Below, piece by piece: positions 7,212-13,133 of a stretch of 15,941 bases of DNA. The notes below the pieces were generated by a model. The model ran no database searches. It was given only the letters and a program-made list of their open reading frames with translations, and had not been told where the DNA came from. Source of the DNA: Candidatus Cloacimonadota bacterium. Lineage in GTDB: Bacteria > Cloacimonadota > Cloacimonadia > Cloacimonadales > TCS61. Numbering within the stretch: the first letter of the stretch is position 1; each line of letters starts with the position of its first letter. The stretch is taken from the NCBI GenBank assembly GCA_023133395.1, contig JAGLWO010000145.1, positions 1 to 15,941 of the forward strand. The letters are read 5' to 3'. A program made the translations under genes and the position numbers.

Positions 7212-7550
7212 CCCATATTATGCCTTAATTGGTAGTATAAAGATAATTGTGGATAGCAAAACCTCCACATTCAATTTGAAAGAAAATATGAATGAACATA
7301 GCAGTCTTAAACATTATTTTACTCTCAGGTTATTCACGTTTAATCCCTTCGGGATTCTTTATTTTATAGTAACGATCAGAAAAAAACTCTGAAAGAGTTG
7401 AATATGAATAACTACGGGTAAAACCCGTAGGTAAAAAATAGAAACGAATACCAAACCTGAAGGGCTTGAACATGACATAAATGTAATTAAGTATAAGTGT
7501 TCAAAGAATATATTGAAGTGGGAAATGTTAGTAATAAATATTATTTCCTT
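7212..7550. other. Gene-free stretch with palindromes, between ubiB-like gene and amidohydrolase
   Basis: No plausible coding frame is seen in this 339-nt stretch between two converging genes. It holds a 6-bp inverted repeat soon after the ubiB-like stop (TGTGGA 7248-7253 with TCCACA 7264-7269, no U-run), the palindrome cluster listed separately at 7342-7468, and a 7-bp inverted repeat TTGAACA (7466-7472) with TGTTCAA (7498-7504). Any of these could end transcription from either side, but none has the classic GC-rich stem plus T-run. Confidence 0.6.
7342..7468. repeat. Cluster of four short hairpins (dispersed-repeat-like element)
   Basis: Four small hairpins occur in about 127 nt. They are AATCCC-TTC-GGGATT (7342-7356), AACTCT-GAA-AGAGTT (7385-7399), CTACGGGT-AAA-ACCCGTAG (7412-7430, an 8-bp perfect stem) and a degenerate CAAACCT-GAA-GGGCTTG (7452-7468, one mismatch and one wobble pair). 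Three have GAA or its complement TTC as loop and all have 3-nt loops. Stems of unrelated sequence with the same loop and size point to selection for structure. Similar multi-hairpin intergenic repeats are familiar to me from Bacteroidota-like genomes, but I cannot confirm other copies from this window. Confidence 0.65.
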
Positions 7551-8699
7551 TCAAAAAATATAACTTTTTTTCTTTTTCACACCCAAGTTTTTTCGATATT
7601 GATCGAGGGAAATGAGCGGCATTTGCGGATGTCTTAATACTTTAGTTGCTGCCGTAAATGTTTCTCTTGGAAAATGAGGTTCAAGAAGTTGATAATTTTT
7701 ATCGAAATCATTTGTAGGCAAAGCACGTCCTACCAGCCAGCCAAACGCATCGAGTATTTCATCGATACTTTTACTTCTGAATGAAACGATCGGGATGGGA
7801 TAATCACTGCCATAAAGGAAACGTTCCGGCATTTCCCGTGCCATGGGAATAATCTGTTTCACATACTTGAAACGTCCGGGCAGACAAAAAGCTGATATAT
7901 CAGCATAAAGTGAAGACCTCGGATTTCCATTTTCAACTTTTGCCATCAACTTTGCAAACACGTTTTCCCAATAATCATTGTTCTTGTCGAGAAGTTTGCC
8001 CAGCGGCGTTGCACTGTGAGCAACAATTACTGTTGCACCGGTATCAAGTGCCATAGTAATTGCATCACCCGGATTTTTACCATATTTTCCTGCAGCTGCA
8101 TTGAACATGAGTTCGTCATTTTCATTTAAACCACCGGGAATCGTTTCCTCAGGTCCCACGTGGATGAGTAACGGTATTTTTAATTCAGCAAGTGCTCGAT
8201 AGAATTTCTGTGACAACGGATGTGTGGGATCAATGGATTGAGACGATGGAAGCCATTTACACAAAACTGCACCGTGCGCCGCACGTTCCCACAGAACATC
8301 GGCAGCATTTTCCCTGTAAGGATGAACCGAACAGCCGAACAAAAACATCGGGTACATTTGCGAAAGGTAGGCAAGGTATTCGTTGGAAACATAAAGGTGC
8401 GTTACTTCAGGAAGTACCTGCCCTTCTTCATTATAAGCTTGATCGAGAGCCAGCAATACAATCTTATCCACATATTTGGATTGCTTCAATTGATTTAGTA
8501 GGATACCCACATATCGCGGACCAGATATTTGAGACGAAGCGATCTTGGTAACTAATCTGATGCCTTCATAAGAAAGAGATTTTGTGAACAAATTTGATAT
8601 ATAATACAGTTCTTCATTTTCCCCTTTAGGTCCGGCAATGTGCACATGAATGTCAATAACATCATTCGGTTTAAAATTAGAGCGGAGCGAGTAAAACAT
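7551..8699 (-). CDS. Amidohydrolase family 2 (PF04909-like) metal-dependent hydrolase
   Basis: This 382-residue TIM-barrel amidohydrolase of the COG2159 type has likely metal ligands in the usual order: H-V-H at residues 18-20 near the N-terminus (D-I-H-V-H), His180 in L-L-I-H-V-G-P-E, His228 in V-I-V-A-H-S, and Asp299 in Y-G-S-D-Y-P. Lys148 in C-K-W-L-P sits near where some family members place a bridging or active-site residue. The family includes hydrolases and decarboxylases of ring or acyl compounds; the substrate cannot be inferred. No signal peptide is seen, so it is cytoplasmic. The start is supported by AAGGATT about 7 nt upstream on the minus strand. It stands alone, converging with the ubiB-like operon and next to a relic gene, and looks functionally unrelated to its neighbours. 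Confidence 0.88.
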   Translation of the reverse strand: MFYSLRSNFKPNDVIDIHVHIAGPKGENEELYYISNLFTKSLSYEGIRLVTKIASSQISGPRYVGILLNQLKQSKYVDKIVLLALDQAYNEEGQVLPEVTHLYVSNEYLAYLSQMYPMFLFGCSVHPYRENAADVLWERAAHGAVLCKWLPSSQSIDPTHPLSQKFYRALAELKIPLLIHVGPEETIPGGLNENDELMFNAAAGKYGKNPGDAITMALDTGATVIVAHSATPLGKLLDKNNDYWENVFAKLMAKVENGNPRSSLYADISAFCLPGRFKYVKQIIPMAREMPERFLYGSDYPIPIVSFRSKSIDEILDAFGWLVGRALPTNDFDKNYQLLEPHFPRETFTAATKVLRHPQMPLISLDQYRKNLGVKKKKSYIF

Positions 8700-8969
8700 T
8701 TTAACAATCCTTATTTAAGTCACTTCATAAAACAATATTTTTTTAAGTTTATTAATTTATTTTTTCATTTAATTTGTCAATTGTTTTTCTACTTACTTAT
8801 ACGTTACCAAAATACTATAAATGAATATTTAATCTAATTCTTATTTTATTACTTTGCGCGACGTTAGAATCAAATACAGAGAAATATAATACATTATTCA
8901 GTAAAACTCTATTTTATTATATATAAAAGTTCCGAAATATTGAAAGGATGCTTTTTTATTATTTGAGCT
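8700..8969. other. AT-rich gap upstream of the amidohydrolase
   Basis: This 270-nt AT-rich stretch lies between the amidohydrolase start (minus strand) and the relic MprF-like copy. I see no convincing frame, hairpin with U-run or repeat in it. It must hold the amidohydrolase promoter, but no good -35/-10 pair stands out by eye. It may include older, unrecognisable parts of the decayed gene. Confidence 0.5.
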
Positions 8970-9241
8970 CACTCAAATTAGCATTTAACCGTCTGTGACA
9001 TTTTCATAGCTTCAATCCTGTTATTTTGTATGGGCTTTTAAAAGTTTATGATCCGACTGCTGTAACAAAAAAACTTTTAAGCCAGGTCAATCTTGCTTGG
9101 AAAAATATCAACAAAATTAAAGATGGATCTGTTGATTTTGTAGGTTCTACTTCCGTAAGTGTAATTAGCGGAATTAAAGAAAAGAGTTATAAAGCGGTTA
9201 AGACAACTAAAAAAATTTTACAAAAAATACTTTTTAGCTAA
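8970..9241 (+). pseudogene. Decayed partial copy of the MprF-like gene 3' end
   Basis: This segment matches the 3' third of the MprF-like gene (from 4824). It starts at the equivalent of codon 280 (L-K-L-A-F-N-R-L), reaches an in-frame TGA at 8996-8998 where the parent has GGA, then skips about 81 nt of parent sequence in frame (removing the conserved F-K-R-Q-F-G-P...R-Y-L-A part). It resumes with F-N-P-V-I-L-Y at 9011. From there to the K-I at the parental residue 392, 55 of 73 residues agree by my hand alignment. It ends at a TAA (9239-9241), short of the parental lysine-rich end. No ribosome site or good start lies ahead of the open part, so expression is unlikely. Many differences are synonymous, so the copy was probably under selection as a protein before it decayed. 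Confidence 0.85.
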
Positions 9242-9358
9242 AAAAAAGAAAATAATATTTAGAATGGAACCATAAAAAAATTAGATAAAGTTATTGTTTA
9301 ATAATTAGTTTTTATTATTTCAGGAATTATTATTCAAAATTATAAATTAAAAAAATAG

Positions 9359-9643
9359 CTATAAATCGTCATCATCCAAATCTATATCCTCAAGGTCATC
9401 TTCCTCTACATCATTACGCATCCAATCCGGGCAGAAAGCTATATTTTCGGTCTTATCCCAACCATCCACATTTTTCAATCCAAAACGCTCAAGTACATCT
9501 GCTTCCCAGAGTGAATAACGAACCTGATCTTCCCCAACTTCATAAACAAGTACAGGTCTATGATATTTCCTCAAGCTGAAGTCTGTACTGCTCAGTTCGA
9601 AGAATTCCTTAATTCTTTTTAAATCTCTTTCTGCGATCATCAT
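9359..9643 (-). CDS. Small protein with acidic C-terminal tail, unknown
   Basis: This 94-residue hypothetical protein has a start (ATG, rc of 9641-9643) preceded 6 nt upstream by GGGGAG on the minus strand, a good ribosome site, which is the main reason for accepting it. The first 75 residues look like a compact soluble domain (basic/helical start, then strands V-L-V-Y-E-V and V-R-Y-S-L-W). A cysteine-tryptophan pair follows in C-P-D-W-M, and the last 18 residues are about two-thirds Asp/Glu. I recognise no family. It is divergent from the secreted-protein gene at 9729 with an 85-nt shared upstream region. Acidic tails often mediate interactions or mimic nucleic acid, but nothing here tells which. 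Confidence 0.65.
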   Translation of the reverse strand: MMIAERDLKRIKEFFELSSTDFSLRKYHRPVLVYEVGEDQVRYSLWEADVLERFGLKNVDGWDKTENIAFCPDWMRNDVEEDDLEDIDLDDDDL

Positions 9644-9673
9644 ATCCAGCTCCCCGAATTAAGTCAGATTTAG

Positions 9674-9703
9674 TTGACCTTTTTCAATATCTGAATTTAC
9701 TAG
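9674..9703 (+). promoter_or_regulatory. Possible promoter for the 9729 gene
   Basis: TTGACC (9674-9679) lies 18 nt ahead of a poor -10 candidate, TACTAG (9698-9703), in the region between the divergent 94-residue gene and the secreted-protein gene. The -35 match is good, but the -10 matches only three of six sigma-70 positions, so this is weak. Confidence 0.25.
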
Positions 9704-9728
9704 TTCACAAAAGTGATGCAGGAAAGAA

Positions 9729-11153
9729 ATGTCAAATAAAATACAAAAAATTTTGAAAATAGGATTTTTTATTTTTCTATTAGTAATTACTGAAAGTATA
9801 TTTGGATTTGAGCCAGGCATTGATGACTTCGCCAATAGTTACCAGTATGAACTTTATCATTCCTGGCTTAGAAAAGGAAATCTCAAAACTGATTTTCCTG
9901 CAGGTTTTACAAAGGATAAAGTTGTAAAAATTTTCAGGGATACTGACGGCAATGATGTCCAGGTCGAGTATGATTGGGCAAATTGGAAAATTACCGGTCA
10001 GCGGGAAGTTCTTCCTTTTGTATTTTATGTTGATGAAACATTTAAAATTCAGCCTTACATCAGTTTTATGGAGAATTTTATTTACCGATTGAATACAGAT
10101 AAAATAGACTATTTGCGTGATTTTATTGATCCTGATAAAATAGAGATTCAATATTCCGACCTTAAGGGTGTGGATGCTTTAAATATGCTCTGGAAGGATT
10201 TAAGTTCAAGACGAATATCTTTAGAACCGATAGAATTATTCATTGAAAAAGATAATTTAGTTTTTAAAATAAAGCCTAAAGAAGCAGAGGAATTTACTAT
10301 TTTTTTCCCTAGAATATTAAGAATATCAGAAATTCTGGAAGAGATTAAATTAATTGAAGAAGCGGAATCCAAACCAATATCTGAATATAAGCCGAAAATC
10401 ACAAAACCACTAATTGAGGAAGGTTTTTTACCAGAAATAGAAGAACTTACCCTTGCTGAATATATCGAAAATTACTACCAATCTCCACCTTCTCGAGAAC
10501 TATTACATAATAAAGTGAATGATGTCTCTACTTTCTTGAATTTAGAATTTCCACAGCATGACCTGGATTTTGATGGTCAGAGTTATAATCTGAAGATCGA
10601 ACCTTATAAAAATGATTTTTATGGTAATATGCTTCTGGAAGTAGAAAGAAATGAGGATGGTGTTAACATTTTTTCCTCTGCAGAATACCAGATTTTCAAT
10701 AAAAACTTCTCTCTGAAATCCGGTGAGAAGATAAATCTATCAAAACTGACAAGTCTCGAGATTGAACAGATTATACCATCTCTACCCCAATTGATTTATG
10801 AGCATAGAGCTGTTGGTTCCAGGCTTTTAAACTTTCTTCTGATTCATGATGATGTTCCCACAACACTTGTTGTCAGGACAGATAAGCGCAATGTTTATGA
10901 AATCGATTCTTATGCAGATCTGCTCTTGCTTCTTAATAATTATTGGCAGGGAAGAGTAATTTATTTCAGTATAAATGAGGTAAAAAAAATCGAGGGATAT
11001 GTCGAATTCAAAGGTCATTTAATTGCCAGTGATCCGGAAAGCAAAACCTGTGATCTGGCAGAAATATTATTTCATCTGGATAAGGAATTTAAAATTGATC
11101 TTATTATGATGATTCTGCATCCTGATGCAAAATTGGAATCAAGGAAGGGATAG
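9729..11153 (+). CDS. Secreted protein of unknown function, 474 residues
   Basis: The N-terminus is a typical signal peptide (S-N-K-I-Q-K then hydrophobic residues 10-24, ending S-I-F-G before F-E-P), so the mature protein is exported, probably periplasmic. No transmembrane segment or catalytic motif follows. The mature part has an aromatic-rich first domain (Y-Q-Y-E-L-Y-H-S-W, W-A-N-W-K), a Glu/Lys/Ile-rich central helical linker around residues 190-260, and a mixed strand region to the end. I do not recognise the family. Its AGGAAAG ribosome site is about 5 nt from the ATG. Its stop codon shares one base with the GTG start of the TatD gene, so the two are translationally coupled. Such tight coupling of an exported protein to a cytoplasmic nuclease family member is probably just operon economy. 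Confidence 0.8.
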   Translation: MSNKIQKILKIGFFIFLLVITESIFGFEPGIDDFANSYQYELYHSWLRKGNLKTDFPAGFTKDKVVKIFRDTDGNDVQVEYDWANWKITGQREVLPFVFYVDETFKIQPYISFMENFIYRLNTDKIDYLRDFIDPDKIEIQYSDLKGVDALNMLWKDLSSRRISLEPIELFIEKDNLVFKIKPKEAEEFTIFFPRILRISEILEEIKLIEEAESKPISEYKPKITKPLIEEGFLPEIEELTLAEYIENYYQSPPSRELLHNKVNDVSTFLNLEFPQHDLDFDGQSYNLKIEPYKNDFYGNMLLEVERNEDGVNIFSSAEYQIFNKNFSLKSGEKINLSKLTSLEIEQIIPSLPQLIYEHRAVGSRLLNFLLIHDDVPTTLVVRTDKRNVYEIDSYADLLLLLNNYWQGRVIYFSINEVKKIEGYVEFKGHLIASDPESKTCDLAEILFHLDKEFKIDLIMMILHPDAKLESRKG

Positions 11154-11914
11154 TGAGAATATTTGAAACCCATGCTCATATGGATTTTCCACAGTTCAAA
11201 AGGGATAGGGACGAAATTCTAAAAAAATGCTTCAATGTCGGGATTGAATTTATTATTAATGTTGGTGTAGAGAAAAAATCTTGCAAAGCTGGTATAAAGT
11301 TAGCTGAGAAACATAATCAAATTTATTCTTCTGCAGGCTTTCATCCGCATGATGCTAAAGAGTTTGACAAGGAATTTATATTGAGATCAGCAAGGCATCC
11401 GAAAGTTATTGCAGTTGGAGAGATCGGGCTTGATTTTTATAGGAATCTTTCACCCAGGGACATCCAGGAGAGGGTATTTGACGAACAAATAAAAATTGCA
11501 CTGGATTTGAATCTTCCGATAATTGTACACGATAGAGATGCACATGAGCAGTGTTTTGATATTCTTTCAAAGTATACTCCTCCTAAGGTGGTTTTCCACT
11601 GTTTTTCCGGGGATGAAGTATTTGCAGAAAAAGTTTTGGATAAAGGATGGCACATTTCCTTTACAGGTTCAATAACCTACAGGAATAGTTCTATAGAAAA
11701 TGTTGTCCGTATGGTCCCTGAGGATAGATTTTTTATCGAAACTGATTCTCCATATCTGTCACCTGTTCCAAATAGAGGAAAGAGAAATACCCCCTTAAAT
11801 TTGCGATATGTAATTGAAAAGATATCCGAAATTAGAGGAATAACTCCCAACCAGGTAGCTGAAATCACCTTCCAGAATGCAATGAATTTTTTTCTTCCTG
11901 ACTTGGATTATTAA
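11153..11914 (+). CDS. tatD: TatD-family metal-dependent hydrolase
   Basis: This 253-residue protein is of standard TatD length. Metal ligands and motifs are all visible: T-H-A-H at residues 6-9 (His7, His9), G-F-H-P-H-D at 62-67, Glu90 in V-G-E-I-G-L-D, His126 in I-I-V-H-D-R-D, His149 in V-F-H-C-F-S-G, and Asp198 in I-E-T-D-S-P-Y. The family comprises cytoplasmic DNases and related phosphodiesterases that act on DNA or RNA ends in quality control. The start is GTG at 11153, overlapping the upstream stop TAG by one base; a purine-rich AAGGAAGGGA run just before it serves as ribosome site. No in-frame ATG occurs before H7, so the GTG is necessary. Confidence in the family is high; the in vivo substrate is not known. 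Confidence 0.94.
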   Translation: MRIFETHAHMDFPQFKRDRDEILKKCFNVGIEFIINVGVEKKSCKAGIKLAEKHNQIYSSAGFHPHDAKEFDKEFILRSARHPKVIAVGEIGLDFYRNLSPRDIQERVFDEQIKIALDLNLPIIVHDRDAHEQCFDILSKYTPPKVVFHCFSGDEVFAEKVLDKGWHISFTGSITYRNSSIENVVRMVPEDRFFIETDSPYLSPVPNRGKRNTPLNLRYVIEKISEIRGITPNQVAEITFQNAMNFFLPDLDY

Positions 11915-11986
11915 GCTTTAAAAAAAATACTTGTAAGAAATATTCCCCTCAATAATTTTGCACAAAATTAATTAACGGAGGAATAT

Positions 11987-12157
11987 ATGGCAGTAGTAAT
12001 TGATAAGGAAGCCTGTACCGGATGCGAAGCTTGTATTGAGACCTGCCCTACAGAAGCACTTTCCATGGTCGATGATAAAGCTGTCTGCAATGAAGATGAA
12101 TGCGTTGATTGTGGAGCCTGTCTGGAAGCTTGTCCTGTAGAAGCTATTTCGTTATAA
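11987..12157 (+). CDS. 2[4Fe-4S] ferredoxin, clostridial type
   Basis: This 56-residue protein has two classic cluster motifs. C-x2-C-x2-C-x3-C-P occurs with Cys10, 13, 16 and 20, and a second C-x2-C-x2-C-x3-C-P with Cys39, 42, 45 and 49. The two halves are internal repeats (A-C-x-x-T-C-P-T-E-A near 15-24 and A-C-L-E-A-C-P-V-E-A near 44-53), as expected for bacterial ferredoxins. There is one extra Cys at 34 that is not in the standard ligand set. It is a small soluble low-potential electron carrier, suiting anaerobic metabolism. A strong ACGGAGGAA ribosome site sits just before the ATG, suggesting high expression. It is followed by its own terminator at 12180, so it may be transcribed alone or end the 9729-12157 run. 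Confidence 0.95.
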   Translation: MAVVIDKEACTGCEACIETCPTEALSMVDDKAVCNEDECVDCGACLEACPVEAISL

Positions 12158-12179
12158 TCATTTAATTGTTTAGGAGAAT

Positions 12180-12210
12180 AAGCCGACTGTAACAGGTCGG
12201 CTTTTATTAT
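12180..12210 (+). terminator. Intrinsic terminator after the ferredoxin gene
   Basis: AAGCCGAC (12180-12187) pairs perfectly with GTCGGCTT (12196-12203) across an 8-nt loop, and the stem runs into TTATTATA. This is the clearest Rho-independent terminator in the window. It separates the ferredoxin unit from coaX. Confidence 0.9.
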
Positions 12211-12213
12211 ATA

Positions 12214-12240
12214 TTGACAAAATGGGGTACTAAATAAATT
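12214..12240 (+). promoter_or_regulatory. Possible promoter for coaX
   Basis: A perfect TTGACA (12214-12219) lies just past the terminator, with TAAATT (12235-12240) 15 nt downstream as a -10 candidate. The spacing is short, and the coaX start is about 105 nt further on, leaving a long AT-rich leader. The position right behind a terminator and ahead of a gene pair makes a promoter somewhere in this gap likely. Confidence 0.4.
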
Positions 12241-12344
12241 TTTCGATGATTTTTTATATGTATTAATTAATTATTTTTTATTTTTACAATTATAACGAAA
12301 ATCTATCATTCTATTTAAAGTTAATAAATAGGAAGAGGAAAAAG

Positions 12345-13127
12345 ATGAAAGATTATAATTTTGTTGTTGATATTGGAAATACCCACATTGTAATGGGAAT
12401 TTATTTCCAGAATAAATTGTTTCAATCCTGGCGCTTGAGTAGTGATAAATTCAAGACGGAAGATGAATATTTCAGTTCAATAAAGCTTCTTGCTGAGGAA
12501 TATTCAATTGATTTCGGAGATGTTAATAAATCGGTTATTTCGTCAGTTGTACCTGAAATAACCCGGGTTTTCACTCATCTTATCCAGAAATTTATGAAAT
12601 GTTCAGTGAAAATAGTCAATGCTTATACAGAGCTTGGACTGAAATTCCCGGTTCAAGATCCCGGATTTATCGGAGCTGACCTTGTGGTAAATGCCTTTTC
12701 TGCAAAGGAAAAGCATAAAACCAATTGTATCGTGTGTGATTTCGGTACTGCCACCACAGTTCAACTAATTGGAAAAGATGGATATTTCCATGGTTCCATT
12801 ATTGCCCCGGGAGTAATCACCTCTGCTAAGAACCTGTTTGAATCAACCTCTCTGTTGCCGAATATCCAGCTTCAATCCCCTGAAACCCTTTTAGGAACAA
12901 ATACAAAGGATTCTCTCCTGTCGGGCATTATAACAGGTAATTCCTATATGCTGGATGGCTTTATTAAAGCAATCAAAGGTGAGTACAGACACCTTGGTGA
13001 AATTAAAACCATAGCTACAGGTGGTATTGCCGAACTCATCTGTGAAAACTGTAAAGAAATTGATATTATAGATAAAAATTTAACTTTGGATGGACTAAAC
13101 CTTATTTGCCAGAAACAAGAAATTTAA
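12345..13127 (+). CDS. coaX: Type III pantothenate kinase
   Basis: This 260-residue protein is of normal CoaX length. It catalyses ATP-dependent phosphorylation of pantothenate, the first step to coenzyme A. Visible motifs of the ASKHA-type fold are D-I-G-N-T at residues 9-13, P-G-F-I-G-A-D at 106-112 with the likely catalytic Asp112, D-F-G-T-A-T-T at 132-138, and I-I-A-P-G at 152-156. Two positions differ from what I recall of the family: Leu instead of Arg after G-A-D (G-A-D-L-V-V-N), and Gln140 where the second motif often has Asp. Neither removes the core catalytic Asp. An AGGAAGAGGAAA ribosome site precedes the ATG. The gene ends 6 nt before the sprA-like gene, suggesting a shared transcript without an obvious functional link. 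Confidence 0.93.
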   Translation: MKDYNFVVDIGNTHIVMGIYFQNKLFQSWRLSSDKFKTEDEYFSSIKLLAEEYSIDFGDVNKSVISSVVPEITRVFTHLIQKFMKCSVKIVNAYTELGLKFPVQDPGFIGADLVVNAFSAKEKHKTNCIVCDFGTATTVQLIGKDGYFHGSIIAPGVITSAKNLFESTSLLPNIQLQSPETLLGTNTKDSLLSGIITGNSYMLDGFIKAIKGEYRHLGEIKTIATGGIAELICENCKEIDIIDKNLTLDGLNLICQKQEI

Positions 13128-13133
13128 CATTTA

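Noticed and set aside
7248..7269. TGTGGA/TCCACA inverted repeat after the ubiB-like gene considered as its terminator
   Set aside because: The stem is only 6 bp with a 10-nt loop and no following T-run; it is mentioned within the gap entry but not called.
7342..7468. Palindrome cluster considered as a CRISPR array
   Set aside because: The stems differ in sequence and there are no equal-length spacers or identical direct repeats; no cas gene is nearby.
8192..8551. Open plus-strand frames of 92-119 codons opposite the amidohydrolase
   Set aside because: They lie antisense to a gene with all expected metal-binding motifs, have no ribosome site and read as low-complexity translations; shadow frames.
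8640..8837. A 65-codon plus-strand frame across the amidohydrolase start
   Set aside because: It overlaps the gene start antisense, runs into AT-rich noncoding DNA, and is made of Phe/Ile/Leu/Asn typical of translated AT-rich sequence.
9026..9241. Open part of the MprF-like relic considered as a small expressed gene
   Set aside because: It would need a TTG start with no ribosome site, and it is aligned in frame with a longer decayed copy that has a stop just upstream.
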